Translations under genes and position numbers: made by a program
Shown: one piece after another, positions 51,801 through 61,563 of the stretch
How the letters are laid out: each line of letters opens with the position of its first letter
Numbering within the stretch: position 1 is the first letter of the stretch
Notes under the pieces: model-generated
Seen by the model: only the letters and a program-made list of their open reading frames with translations
Database searches by the model: none
Told to the model about the DNA's origin: nothing
From: Gracilimonas sp040882225
Lineage (GTDB): Bacteria; Bacteroidota; Rhodothermia; Balneolales; Balneolaceae
Reading direction: 5' to 3'
Assembly: GCA_040882225.1 (NCBI GenBank)
Contig: JBBEBR010000007.1
Coordinates: 1-64,000, forward strand
Length of the DNA: 64,000 bases

Positions 51801-52809
51801 TCTAACTGATTACTCCGGTGAGGCTTCCATCACAGTATTGGATGCACCAAGAATTGTAAGTTTACCTATGACACGAAATTGGGTAGCCGAAGGCCGTTGC
51901 TATATGAGAAATCGTGACTCCATAGATGATTGCAGTTACGAAGTAGAAAACGATGTGCTTTTTAAAGGGAAGGCGGCGGTGAATAACGGTACTTTTATGT
52001 CAACTTTTATTGTACCGAAAGACATCAGCTTTTCTTCAGGAACAGGCCGCATCATTTTCTTTGCGGATGCCGCTGGGAATTCCGCAGGCGGTTCATTTGC
52101 TAAAATAAATTTCTCGGGAATCAATCCCGATGCGGTTAATGATGGAAACGGGCCGAAGCTGAACGTATTCCTAAACGATGAACGATTTGTAAACGGGAGC
52201 CTGGTAAACGGTTCTCCAAATTTAATAATAGAGCTTGAGGATCAATCAGGCATTAACACTACAGGAACAGGAGTTGGACATGAAATAATTGCTACTATCG
52301 ATACAAAGCCACAAAAATCCATAGTCCTCAACGATTTTTATGAGGGCAGTTTAAACGATTACACGCGGGGGCGTATCGAGTACCCTCTGGATCAACTTCC
52401 GGAAGGTAGCTATACCCTTAAAGTTCGAGCGTGGGATGTGCATAATAACCCTTCAGAGCAAGAGATTTTCTTTGAAGTGGCATCGGAGGAAAATTTAAGC
52501 ATCAGAAGTGTTTATAATTATCCCAACCCGATGAATAATGCCACCAAATTCACTTTCGAACATAACCAACCGGGAAATCCACTTGATGTTTCAGTACGCA
52601 TCTTTACACTTAGTGGAAAGCCCGTTCAACACCTTAAAGAAGAACTCATAACTACAAGCTCTTATGCCAGTATTTCATGGGATGGCCGTGACCGGGATTA
52701 TGATCGCCTGGGTAACGGTACTTATATTTATGTGCTTCGGGTTACAACAAATACCTCCGAAGGACGAGAAACAGCAGAGCAAATCGAAAAGCTCGTAATT
52801 ATCAGGTAA
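48895..52809 (+). CDS. porU: T9SS sortase PorU (C25-family)
   Basis: A 1304-residue exported protein with a signal peptide to about residue 22. The gingipain-like C25 peptidase has H785 in NYSGHGNEQ and C819 in TATCQFGRYDD. An N-terminal beta-domain precedes it. A C-terminal FlgD-like/CTD domain (RIFTLSGKPVQHL, GNGTYIYVLRV) follows at about 1215-1304. PorU removes the sorting domain of T9SS cargo at the cell surface and attaches cargo to the membrane, in complex with PorV. The next gene is porV, 57 bases on, so the operon is coherent. Confidence 0.9.
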   Translation: MVSRLLYLSGLLCILIASEVQAQQFKVIAETESFRDYELINDKLSILSPYEITVPVLNGNPRYQVLEQSVVDSNTPITPERAAVMALSDLDAPLIHVSEPANNRGRLTSSLSINIVRADGSKSKVLRKLRLRVYKEGDRTTFASATKVINTEHPLSSGTWYKIPIEKDGIYSLNSEYLSNLGIDINSIDPRNIQLWGTDGYQLPEANSEARSQFTQIPIIVQGENDGNFNASDRVLFYGNSPHKVERDSINFTHHIHPYSNQKFVFLTVAQENGARLSPVNNNLSPSRTITSFRDFIWKDEERYKVEEKIKSGRFWLGQRFEASSNGTMVNVLQDTLPGLSQNPEIQVSGRFVSRSERSTSFDFQLNDIEVTSISIPAIAKYISSTGSAGNARTFNSTVNPVVQNGIIELGARFNHNESNSTGFVDYIRITVDRALVAKNNRLYFYSPADGASNEIAQYQISGFSQEPVVMDVTEVTNPKLLSTANSGSTYNVNYFSGNDLQIIAQSNFYIPGEGEQIQTPNLHGISGYPDYIIVTTDVFRSSAEELAAYRAEMDGLTPVIVTQDQILNEFSGGAVDPSAIRDYVKFLYDRAIAADQPLPKYLLLFGDTTFDYKNIITNGLSNYIVTYQSEESLHRISSYATDDFFGFLDDHEGALGTGSTGSSELVDIGVGRIPSQTTEEAAIAVQKIKSYENPENTGLWQNLFTFAADDDFPEVETNRDLHTLNADETANRMNIIEPGIRLNKVYEFAYPEEITSSGRRIPGATEEFMNSLNNGTLVLNYSGHGNEQTLSDEELFNSSFIPNLTNKDKLSVLVTATCQFGRYDDIDEQSGAEKLFFAENGGVVAAFTTTRVVFTGSGVTATNNFGLNVALSQQMLERNTDGSPIRMGDIYRNTKNATIGSSLIVSSRNSKKFILIGDPASRFRLPENQAALETLNGYTEAGEDTTLTIRALDQVTLTGQISGPDNSPLTDYSGEASITVLDAPRIVSLPMTRNWVAEGRCYMRNRDSIDDCSYEVENDVLFKGKAAVNNGTFMSTFIVPKDISFSSGTGRIIFFADAAGNSAGGSFAKINFSGINPDAVNDGNGPKLNVFLNDERFVNGSLVNGSPNLIIELEDQSGINTTGTGVGHEIIATIDTKPQKSIVLNDFYEGSLNDYTRGRIEYPLDQLPEGSYTLKVRAWDVHNNPSEQEIFFEVASEENLSIRSVYNYPNPMNNATKFTFEHNQPGNPLDVSVRIFTLSGKPVQHLKEELITTSSYASISWDGRDRDYDRLGNGTYIYVLRVTTNTSEGRETAEQIEKLVIIR

Positions 52810-52866
52810 CCCGATAATAATTCAACTTGAATCTCTTATATTCAACATAGCTAATACAGACAGTTT

Positions 52867-54018
52867 ATGAAACGTACAATATCTACAATAGCGGCGGGAT
52901 TGTTTTTCCTTTTCCCAGCCATATCAAATGCACAGGTTGCCATCACAGCGGTACCCTTTCTACAAATAGAACCGGATTCGCGCGGTGCCGGCATGGGAAA
53001 TACCGGTGTAGCCATTGCAGATAATGCATCGGCGCTATTTTGGAACCCCGCCGGTTTGGCTTTCCAAAAAGGAAACCAAGCCAGCATTACCCACTCAAAC
53101 TGGCTGCCCAATTTTCAGGTAACCGACCTTTTCTACGACTACGTTGTAGGGAAGTATTACGTGGAAGGAATTGGCACCATTGGCGCTCATCTTACCTTTT
53201 TAAATTTGGGTGAACAAGCTCAAACAGCTGAAGACGGGCCAGAAGTAATTTCCCGTTTCAATAGTTATGAGATTGCCTTGGGGGGGTCTTATGGCTTTAA
53301 TGTGAGTAAGAATTTAGCCCTTGGAACCAGCTTACGGTTAATCTACTCCAGTTTAGCAAGTGGCGTAAGTGGCCCCGGAATTAGCGCTCAAAAGGTGAAT
53401 CCCGGAACAAGTGTGGGATTAGACCTGTCATTCCTGTACAAAACCGATGTTTTTGATTTAGGTGGAAGAGACGCCAGCTTCAGTGTTGGTAGCAATCTTT
53501 CTAATATTGGCCCTGGAATTCAGTACACCGATAATGCCCAAAAAGATCCCCTGCCAACAATCCTTCGTTTTGGCTGGGCTTTTGATATCGAGCTGGATGA
53601 GCATAATAAACTTACTATTGCCAACGATATTTCAAAGGTAATGGCCCGCAAAAAACAAGAATTCGGTACCAATCCCGATGGCTCAGCCGATACAACTTAT
53701 ATAGCCGCAGGGCCGTTGGAAGCCATTTTTAATTCTTGGGATAGTTTCGAACGTTTTGATGGAAGTAAGACCGTAAATCTCGGACTCATGCAGCAATTCA
53801 TGATTGGAGCCGGTATTGAGTACTGGTATGCGAACCAGTTTGCGCTCCGTGGTGGTTATTACTATGAAGATCCTAACAACGGAGATCGTGAATATATCAC
53901 CTTTGGTGCAGGAATCAGGTACAATTTCCTTGGGGTTGATTTCAGCTATATAAAAACACTTGAGTCGGAACACCCGCTCGCGAACACCTTAAGATTTAGT
54001 TTGCTTCTGGATTTTTAA
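52867..54018 (+). CDS. porV: T9SS outer-membrane protein PorV
   Basis: A 383-residue outer-membrane barrel with signal peptide to about residue 22. The mature N-terminus has PFLQIEPDSRGAGMGNTGVAIADNASALFWNPAGLA, the PorV/LptO signature, and it ends in an aromatic barrel end (LLLDF). PorV shuttles cargo from the translocon to the PorU complex. It is followed by an M6-like gene with only 3 bases in between. Confidence 0.93.
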   Translation: MKRTISTIAAGLFFLFPAISNAQVAITAVPFLQIEPDSRGAGMGNTGVAIADNASALFWNPAGLAFQKGNQASITHSNWLPNFQVTDLFYDYVVGKYYVEGIGTIGAHLTFLNLGEQAQTAEDGPEVISRFNSYEIALGGSYGFNVSKNLALGTSLRLIYSSLASGVSGPGISAQKVNPGTSVGLDLSFLYKTDVFDLGGRDASFSVGSNLSNIGPGIQYTDNAQKDPLPTILRFGWAFDIELDEHNKLTIANDISKVMARKKQEFGTNPDGSADTTYIAAGPLEAIFNSWDSFERFDGSKTVNLGLMQQFMIGAGIEYWYANQFALRGGYYYEDPNNGDREYITFGAGIRYNFLGVDFSYIKTLESEHPLANTLRFSLLLDF

Positions 54019-54021
54019 ATC

Positions 54022-57000
54022 ATGTACAATTTGAAGTACTTCATGAAAAGCATGTTATTCATTAGCATGCTTTTTACTTATTGGGAACAGGATTTAGCCG
54101 CTCAGGATATTAAAATCCAGCGTTCTCATGCTATTGCTGAAATTTCCCCACAACACAATCAACAACCTGCTACAGGTACTTTAAATATTGTCGCTATTAT
54201 GGTTGAATTTCAACCTGATGATAACCGGCTAACTTCAGGTACAGGAATTTTTGGGGAAGGCGGTTTACCTTACCTCGAAAATCAGCCTGATTTCAAGATT
54301 GAACCTCTTCCCCATAATCAAAGCTACTTCGAGTCTCATCTCGAATTCGCTAAAAATTACTACGAAAAAGCTTCAGACAATCAACTTACAATAGATTACC
54401 GCGTGCTGCCTGATGTGTATCGCCTCCCAAAAAAGATGGAGGAATATTCCCCAACCGGCGAAACCTTCACAAATGAGAAAATAGCAGAACTCTCCCGCGA
54501 TGCATGGCAACAAGTGGAAGATAACGGCGGATTTGATGCCACTGGACTCGATTCTGAAACTACGGCTTTTGTTATTTTTCATGCCGGAATTGGCCGAGAT
54601 ATTGAATTAACCGGCACAAATCTGGACATCACCCCTTATGATATTCCATCTATTTATCTACGAAAAGATGATATCCGGGATCTAACGGGAGATCCCTCTT
54701 TTGATGGCTTTCCCGTCAATAATGGCACCTTTCGAATTACAAACTCTATGATTCTTCCTCGCACACAATCGCGCCGGGGATTGGATATTCAGGATAACGA
54801 ATTTGTATTCCCGCTCTCTATCAACGGACTTGTAATTGCCTCGATAGGCAGCCACTTGGGTCTTCCCGATCTTTTCAATACCGAAACCGGAGATCCCGCA
54901 ATTGGAAGATTTGGTTTGATGGATGGCGCCGGGTTCTTTTCCTACAATGGACTTCTGCCTCCTGAACCATCCGCGTGGGAAAAAATTTACCTCGGTTGGG
55001 AAAACCCTACTTTAATAGACGCCAACACAACCGGCGACATTTCTTTGCCAGCCGGTTCATTGAATCAGCCAAACAGTATTGCCAAAGTTGAGCTTTCTTC
55101 TTCTGAATATTTTTTGATTGAAAACCGGCATCGCGATCCAGATAATTCAGGCATCACCATCACAATAAGAAAACCAGATGGAAGCGAAGTTCAGCAGACT
55201 TTTACCAATAATGATGAAGAGTTCGTTTTTCAGGAAGCGGATTTTGATACATTGCTTGAAGCCGGTGCATTTGTAAATGCCGACAATTTCGATTTCAGTT
55301 TGCCCGGCGGGTTGGATGTGGGAGAGGATGAGGAAGAAGGCACTGAAGATGATCGTTACTTGAATGGCGGAATTTTGATTTGGCATATTGATGAAGCCAT
55401 GATTCAGTCTCAGCTGCAAGCCGGAAGAGTAAATGCCGACCGGAATCGTCGAGGTATTGACCTGGAAGAAGCCGATGGAGCACAAGATATTGGCCCTGGA
55501 ATTCCCGGTGCTATTGATAACAGTGCAGCCTTCGGTACAGCCTTTGATTATTGGTGGAGCGGAAATAATTATCGGGTAATTGCAGAATCAGGAAGAGAGA
55601 CGCAGTTGTACCAAAACCGTTTTGGTGCAGATACCCAGCCGGATAACAAAAGTAATTCAGGTGCTCCTTCTTTTTTCGAGCTTTATGATTTTTCGGATAA
55701 CCTGCCGGAAGCCACCTTTCGTATTCAGTCTATAGAACCATCTGAGGATATTTTTACCTCCAAATTTTCTGTTCAACTCGATTCCAGCTTAAACTATTTC
55801 ACCACAAAAGATTTTTACTACGATTATTACCCGCTTTCACTCTCCGTTTATGAGACAGCTACAGATACTTTTCTAATTGTGCCAGCCAATGGTTCGGTAA
55901 TAGCTGTTGATATTTCTGAACCGGAGAATCACTATCAGATCACTAACTACTCCGTTCAGCAACCTTTTATTGGCGATGAATTGATTCTTGCAGAAAAACC
56001 CGGCACTGATGAAGAAATCCAGATCTCATCATTTAGCTGGGACTCTAACACCTCCGATTTTACCACCAACTGGACGAACACCCTTCCCCGAAATAAAGGT
56101 TTTATCAGTTCTCAGAATGGTGATACTTTGCATGCGGATTTTACTACAGAAGGAATTCTTAGCGAAAATGGTAACAGTATAACTTTAGGCACTTTGCCTT
56201 TTCAACGATCTGAAATCGTTAATTCAGCTTACTCAACAGCTCTCGAATCTATTGTGGTTTTTAGTGGAAATTCAGCTCCCGAAGACTTCATCCCCGAAAA
56301 CCAGACAAACCGGCTGTTTACCGGGCTGCTCCACTTAGGAAATCGTTTTTTATTTTATGTTTTTGAAGAAAACCGTTTCTCAATCATCGATCCCCAAGAA
56401 GATTCTCCTGTAGTTTTGTTTGAGGAAACCGAAGCCGAATGGCCTGCCATTTTAGATGACGCTTCGATTCTCCGAGTAGATAAAACAGGAAATCAAATTG
56501 TGGGGGAAAATCGTCTTGGGGGCATCACAGATTTCACACCAATACCAGCTCCAGATGGCGTTCGGTTTATTGGCACTCCTTTGTATGCTGATCTCTTGAA
56601 TTCCGGAAATAGTTATGCCGCATTAGTAGTAGGTCAGGATAGTCTTTCCAAGAATATTTACGCTTATGACTCGGAAGGTAATCCCGTTGAAGGATTTCCG
56701 TTATACGTGGGAAGAGCAATAAGCAGCACTACACAACCCATTCATCCCATAATTTTTGATGGTACGCTCTACGCGGTAAGTCATAAAGGCACGGTGAAAG
56801 CCTGGAACTTAACACAGGTTACCGACGCAAAATGGAGCAGCAGATATGGAAATACTATCTTCAATAAAGTAACTGCCCGTGTTAGTGAGACTTCACCTGA
56901 TACAAATCTCAGCTTTGGAATTCTGAATGACACGGAAACCTACAACTGGCCTAATCCCGCAAACGAGGTTACGAATATCCGTTTCGAGATCGCTCCGCCA

Positions 57001-57201
57001 GGCGGAACTGTAGAAGTTAGAATAATTACGATGAGCGGGCGTATTCTCTTTGAAAAGAAGGTGCAAAGTTCGGGTGGATTCCCCCAGGAAATCCAGGTTG
57101 AAACCTCAAATTGGGGCAGTGGCGGATATGTCGCCCTTATAAAAGCTACGGTGGATGGCGCTACAGAAACAAAACTCGTTAAAATTGGAGTGGTTCATTA
57201 A
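54022..57201 (+). CDS. M6-peptidase-like protein with lost zinc motif and T9SS tail
   Basis: A 1059-residue exported protein. Signal peptide to about residue 27. Residues 50-340 follow the immune-inhibitor-A/M6 fold (NIVAIMVEFQPDD, LGLPDLFNTETG, RFGLMDGAG, PSAWEKIYLGWENP). The HExxH that should precede LGLPDL reads ASIGS-H (A273, S274, S277, H278), so both histidines and the glutamate of the motif are absent. A long beta-rich region follows, ending in a T9SS sorting domain (NWPNPANEVTNIRFEI, TMSGRILFEK, GGYVALIKA). It probably is a non-catalytic surface protein secreted by T9SS. It overlaps the next gene by one base (TAATG). Confidence 0.82.
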   Translation: MYNLKYFMKSMLFISMLFTYWEQDLAAQDIKIQRSHAIAEISPQHNQQPATGTLNIVAIMVEFQPDDNRLTSGTGIFGEGGLPYLENQPDFKIEPLPHNQSYFESHLEFAKNYYEKASDNQLTIDYRVLPDVYRLPKKMEEYSPTGETFTNEKIAELSRDAWQQVEDNGGFDATGLDSETTAFVIFHAGIGRDIELTGTNLDITPYDIPSIYLRKDDIRDLTGDPSFDGFPVNNGTFRITNSMILPRTQSRRGLDIQDNEFVFPLSINGLVIASIGSHLGLPDLFNTETGDPAIGRFGLMDGAGFFSYNGLLPPEPSAWEKIYLGWENPTLIDANTTGDISLPAGSLNQPNSIAKVELSSSEYFLIENRHRDPDNSGITITIRKPDGSEVQQTFTNNDEEFVFQEADFDTLLEAGAFVNADNFDFSLPGGLDVGEDEEEGTEDDRYLNGGILIWHIDEAMIQSQLQAGRVNADRNRRGIDLEEADGAQDIGPGIPGAIDNSAAFGTAFDYWWSGNNYRVIAESGRETQLYQNRFGADTQPDNKSNSGAPSFFELYDFSDNLPEATFRIQSIEPSEDIFTSKFSVQLDSSLNYFTTKDFYYDYYPLSLSVYETATDTFLIVPANGSVIAVDISEPENHYQITNYSVQQPFIGDELILAEKPGTDEEIQISSFSWDSNTSDFTTNWTNTLPRNKGFISSQNGDTLHADFTTEGILSENGNSITLGTLPFQRSEIVNSAYSTALESIVVFSGNSAPEDFIPENQTNRLFTGLLHLGNRFLFYVFEENRFSIIDPQEDSPVVLFEETEAEWPAILDDASILRVDKTGNQIVGENRLGGITDFTPIPAPDGVRFIGTPLYADLLNSGNSYAALVVGQDSLSKNIYAYDSEGNPVEGFPLYVGRAISSTTQPIHPIIFDGTLYAVSHKGTVKAWNLTQVTDAKWSSRYGNTIFNKVTARVSETSPDTNLSFGILNDTETYNWPNPANEVTNIRFEIAPPGGTVEVRIITMSGRILFEKKVQSSGGFPQEIQVETSNWGSGGYVALIKATVDGATETKLVKIGVVH

Positions 57202-60200
57202 TGAAGTTTTTCAGTTACATATTTCTCGTTTTGATGATGTTTTGTCCATTGTTGGTGAATGCGCAAACCGATCCAACTTTTTACGATTATCCTCAAAATC
57301 ATCTGGACTGGTATACGATTGAAAGCGAGCATTTCCTGATTCATTTTCAAGAAGGGAACAGCCGTTCTGCGCAGGTAACTTCTCGCATTGCCGAAGAAGT
57401 TTATAAGCCAATCAACGATCTCTATCAGTATCAACCGGATGGAAAAGTGAGCATTGTGCTCAAAGACCGTGAGGATTATTCGAACGGCGCCGCCTACTTT
57501 TTCGACAACAAAATTGATATTTGGCTACCGGCTCTCGACACTCCATTGCGCGGAACGCATAATTGGCTTCGCGGGGTAATTGCGCATGAATACACGCACA
57601 TTGTTCAAATTCAGAAAGGGATGAAAAGAAGCCGAAAAATTCCAGCTTTTTACCTGCAAATTTTATCTTATGAGGATGTGCGGCGGCCGGATGTTTTATA
57701 TGGTTTCCCAAACGGAATTGTGACACTCCCCTTTGCAACGGTAAACATTCCGGCATGGCTTGCCGAAGGAACCGCTCAGTTTCAAACTTCGGGGCTATTA
57801 TATGATACCTGGGATGCACATCGTGATATGGTGCTGCGAACAAGAATCCTTTCCGACACCTATTTTTCTCTGGATGAAATGGGAACCTTCTCCTCAAAAA
57901 GCAGCATTGAGCGTGAAACGGTATATAACCAGGGATATGCTTTTGTCATCTATCTTGCCGATACTTTTGGAGAAGAAATTCTGCGGGAAATCACCGAAGC
58001 TTTAGGAACAAAAGGAGTGCATAATGTCGCGGATGCCATTGAAGTAGCTACCGAAATTCCCGGTAAAGATGTCTTTGAAAACTGGATTACCGAGCGAAAA
58101 GCATTTTATAAAACAGCGATGGAAAGCATCACCCCAACAAAAGCAGAAACTGAAGAAAAGTCCGGATTTTTTAATTTTTATCCCAAGTTTTCCCCGGATG
58201 GAACCAAGCTTGCTTACTTGTCTAATAAAGGATTCGATTTTGGTTTGCTTTCGCTTTATTTGGTTGATGATAATGGAGAAGTAGAAATCGCCCAAGTTGA
58301 TGATAAAATATTCAACGAACCCAGCAATCACGCGGATGCTCTCAAACCATTAATCAGTTTTCTGGCTACCTCCTATTCTTTTTCGCCAGATGGAAATAAA
58401 ATTGCCTACTCCATCAACAAGAAAAATAAGTATGGAGAATCGTACCGGGATATTTTTATGTATGATATTGAGTCGAAAAAAAGCGAGCGCCTGACTAACA
58501 GCGCGCGGATAGAATCTCCCAAGTGGAATAATACAGGGGACAAAATTGCAGCCGTTCAATACGAAAAAGGAACTCAAAACCTGGTTCTGCTATTTCCAAA
58601 TCATCCCGACTCAGTTAAAAAACTAACAGACAATCAGGACAGCGAAACGGTTTTCACACCTGAGTGGAACTCTGATGACACAAAAATTTATTTTGCCACA
58701 GCTTCCAGTTCAAACCGGAATATTCATGTGTATGATGTGAATACAGAGGCTGTAACTGCTGTACTTGAAGATCAATATGTTGATTTTCGCGATCCCCATT
58801 TGAGCGACGATGGCCAGTATTTATACTACTCTTCAAATCCTGACGGCATTTTTAACATCTACAGAGAGCAGCTTTCGGGCGGAGTACAACAGAAGTTGAC
58901 AAGCGTGGTGGGCGGAGCTTTTATGCCGCATTTGAACAAAGACAATGCGCTTTACTTTTCTGAATTTGAAGCCAGCGGATATAAAATAAAATCTGCAGGA
59001 ATTAACGAGCTACTCTCTTCCAGCGAGATGGGATTTTACGATCCACCTTTCCCCGACGACCTGATGGAACCCACCAAAGATTTCAAGTACATCCAATCGC
59101 TCAATGAATTCGACGACAAAGATATCGATCCCTTTTCCGATGATGTAATCGCCATAGCAGATACCGGAAATTATGCGTTTCAATTGCTTTCTTTAGCTCC
59201 AAACACGGAAAGAACCTTCCGTAAATACGAAGATACTTATTCGGGTTTTAGCTTTTTCCCTTTGCTCCGTTTTGACAATTATTCCAAACCAAATGGTAAT
59301 AATGGGACTCTTATTAAGAACAGAAAGTTTGGAAGTTTGGGTAAAAACTTGCTTCGTGATATGAAGCCCGGAGTGTATTTTTCATCCCGGGATGTGATAG
59401 ACAAGCTCAGCATTTTTGGCGGAGTGATGGTAGGCGTTGCATCTCAACCAGCGGAAAGTATTGGTGGGTTTTTCCGTCCCGACCGGCTCTTAGGCCTCGA
59501 CAGAGACGCTTTTATGATTGTTGAACATCGTGGACTTCCGTTCATAAAAAGAAGCTGGTCTCCCACCGTTGCCCTCGAAGTCTATAACCTCCGAAGAAAT
59601 GTTGCAGACGGTCTTTCCATCGAAGAATTTCCCTGTACTTCTTGTCTTCCAGACACAGTAACCACCGATATCGCGTATGATATTTGGGAAGCGGGTTTAT
59701 TTCTAAGAAGTAAGTTAAGCCGCAGAAGTTTGCTGGAAATTGGAATCGGTTACAGCCCTTATACCGTCTCTACCGACAATTTTTATTCTCGCGAGCTAAA
59801 GCAACAAGTCAGCGGGTCATCCTCTCAATATTTCCGGGGAACCACGTTTTCCACCTCATACACTTTCGATTATTACCAGTTTTCCAACGACGCGGATATC
59901 GCCCCTATCGGGATGAAAGGATATTTGCGTTATCAATATCAGCCGTCGAAGTTACTTGAAGAATACGAAATTAAGGATGGTTCGCTTCTGCCCGTCTATA
60001 AGAACTCGAATAATCATTCCACGGAGTTGCATCTTCGTTATGGATTTAACGCATTTTCGAATCAGGCTTTCCAGGCACGGGTGCGGGGTTTTCATTACTT
60101 CAAAAACCCCAACGATTCTTTTTATGCAGATTATATCGGAGGATTCTTAGGCATGAGAAGCTATCCGTTTTTCGCTCTTGGTGGCAGCACTACAGCTTTC

Positions 60201-60551
60201 GCCAGTTTCTCATGGTTTACTCCCATCGTTAAAAATATTACCAAACAAGTAGGGCCGTACACCATCGATAAATTATATGCCCGTTTCTTTTTTGAAACCG
60301 GAAATGGCTGGAAAAGCCCTTATGATACCGGAGATAAACTGAAATCTGGTGTTGGCGCAGAACTACGGCTCGCTCTTAACGGGTATTACCTGTTTCCACT
60401 CAAGCTCTTTGTGAGCACCGCATATGGATTTGATCGATTTTCGCTTACTTTGCCTGATGATTTTGTGACAGGAACCGATAACAATCGCGTTACTTACGGG
60501 CGCGAATTCCTGTTTCACTTCGGTTTAACGTTCGATTTTGACCTGCTATGA
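57201..60551 (+). CDS. Peptidase-MA-like/TolB propeller/outer-membrane barrel protein
   Basis: A 1116-residue protein with signal peptide to about residue 21. N-terminal peptidase-MA-like gluzincin site: H129, E130, H133 in AHEYTH and E189 in AEGTAQ. Residues about 320-630 have TolB-like repeats (PKFSPDGTKLAYLSNKG, SYSFSPDGNKIAYS, LSDDGQYLYYSSNPDG). The last 400 residues are an outer-membrane barrel ending FDFDLL. Fusing peptidase, propeller and barrel in one chain suggests a surface or periplasmic protease held by the outer membrane. It is coupled to the M6-like gene by TAATG and overlaps the next gene by 4 bases. Confidence 0.82.
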   Translation: MKFFSYIFLVLMMFCPLLVNAQTDPTFYDYPQNHLDWYTIESEHFLIHFQEGNSRSAQVTSRIAEEVYKPINDLYQYQPDGKVSIVLKDREDYSNGAAYFFDNKIDIWLPALDTPLRGTHNWLRGVIAHEYTHIVQIQKGMKRSRKIPAFYLQILSYEDVRRPDVLYGFPNGIVTLPFATVNIPAWLAEGTAQFQTSGLLYDTWDAHRDMVLRTRILSDTYFSLDEMGTFSSKSSIERETVYNQGYAFVIYLADTFGEEILREITEALGTKGVHNVADAIEVATEIPGKDVFENWITERKAFYKTAMESITPTKAETEEKSGFFNFYPKFSPDGTKLAYLSNKGFDFGLLSLYLVDDNGEVEIAQVDDKIFNEPSNHADALKPLISFLATSYSFSPDGNKIAYSINKKNKYGESYRDIFMYDIESKKSERLTNSARIESPKWNNTGDKIAAVQYEKGTQNLVLLFPNHPDSVKKLTDNQDSETVFTPEWNSDDTKIYFATASSSNRNIHVYDVNTEAVTAVLEDQYVDFRDPHLSDDGQYLYYSSNPDGIFNIYREQLSGGVQQKLTSVVGGAFMPHLNKDNALYFSEFEASGYKIKSAGINELLSSSEMGFYDPPFPDDLMEPTKDFKYIQSLNEFDDKDIDPFSDDVIAIADTGNYAFQLLSLAPNTERTFRKYEDTYSGFSFFPLLRFDNYSKPNGNNGTLIKNRKFGSLGKNLLRDMKPGVYFSSRDVIDKLSIFGGVMVGVASQPAESIGGFFRPDRLLGLDRDAFMIVEHRGLPFIKRSWSPTVALEVYNLRRNVADGLSIEEFPCTSCLPDTVTTDIAYDIWEAGLFLRSKLSRRSLLEIGIGYSPYTVSTDNFYSRELKQQVSGSSSQYFRGTTFSTSYTFDYYQFSNDADIAPIGMKGYLRYQYQPSKLLEEYEIKDGSLLPVYKNSNNHSTELHLRYGFNAFSNQAFQARVRGFHYFKNPNDSFYADYIGGFLGMRSYPFFALGGSTTAFASFSWFTPIVKNITKQVGPYTIDKLYARFFFETGNGWKSPYDTGDKLKSGVGAELRLALNGYYLFPLKLFVSTAYGFDRFSLTLPDDFVTGTDNNRVTYGREFLFHFGLTFDFDLL

Positions 60552-61534
60552 GAGCTCTAACCTTTTTTATTTTTATTTGGGGATGTCTCGGCAACACCGC
60601 TCACTCACAGTCGGTGTTAAATTTTACCGGAGATATTTTCAAAAATGAAGCTAAAGAATCTGAAATCCCTCCTCTTCACATTTCGGACTTCACGTTGCAG
60701 AATAATCTTTCCTCAAACTCTTTTTTAGACCTTCCACGAACTAAACCAGGGATAGCTTTTCTTTCTTCAGCGATTATTCCCGGAACGGGTCAGGCTGCTA
60801 ATGGAAAATGGGTACGGGCGGGAATTTATTTTACCGCAGAAGTTGTGGGAATAATTTATCACCTCGACAGGAATGCCAAAGCCCGAAGGCAGGAAAGATC
60901 TTACGAGAATTTCACCCATCAAAACTGGAGCGTTCTTGCGTATTCACAATGGTTAGTTCAATATTCAAGGCAGTACAATCTTGACAATAACTGGGAACTT
61001 CTTGAAGCTCAGATTGCCGGGCAAAATCCGGATTTCACAAATACCACAAACGATTGGAGTAAAGTGGATATCAATCTTCTGCACTCAATCGAGAATCGAA
61101 CTCACTTTATTTTTAATGATCCACAAGGTTGTCAGCCTGATAATTGCAGACGGGCGAGCGAATTTTCTCACGAGCTACCCAAGTATGGCTCACAGCAATT
61201 TTACGAACTAATAAGTAAATATTATCAGTACCAGCCCGGGTGGAGAGATTGGCACGCGGCCATCACCATGAATAATAATCAAAACCAGGATTTATACCGG
61301 TATATGTGGAATGGGCAAGATCAGCCGTTCAATTTATTTTACCAGGGAAGAGACCGTGCCGAAGAGTTTAACGACAACTATCGTGTTGCGGGGAACATAC
61401 TTAAGCTGTTGTTAGTAAATCATGTTGTATCGGCTTTTGACGCGCTTTTTACGGTACAGCTAAAAAACAGCCGAATTCAAACAGATACCAACTTGCTGAG
61501 GCTTGAGCAATTTTCTGTAAGCTGGCACTTTTAA
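60548..61534 (+). CDS. DUF5683-like membrane protein
   Basis: A 328-residue protein with signal peptide to about residue 20. FLSSAIIPGTGQAANGKWVRAGIYFTAEVVG resembles the DUF5683 pattern (IPGxGQ, W-x-R-A), with two or three membrane segments. The remainder is soluble, with a pair of Cys (CQPDNC). It is co-translated with the peptidase/barrel gene by a 4-base overlap and ends the porU operon. Function unknown. Confidence 0.6.
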   Translation: MRALTFFIFIWGCLGNTAHSQSVLNFTGDIFKNEAKESEIPPLHISDFTLQNNLSSNSFLDLPRTKPGIAFLSSAIIPGTGQAANGKWVRAGIYFTAEVVGIIYHLDRNAKARRQERSYENFTHQNWSVLAYSQWLVQYSRQYNLDNNWELLEAQIAGQNPDFTNTTNDWSKVDINLLHSIENRTHFIFNDPQGCQPDNCRRASEFSHELPKYGSQQFYELISKYYQYQPGWRDWHAAITMNNNQNQDLYRYMWNGQDQPFNLFYQGRDRAEEFNDNYRVAGNILKLLLVNHVVSAFDALFTVQLKNSRIQTDTNLLRLEQFSVSWHF

Positions 61535-61563
61535 CATCCTTCTATATACTGTATTTTTCCCTC

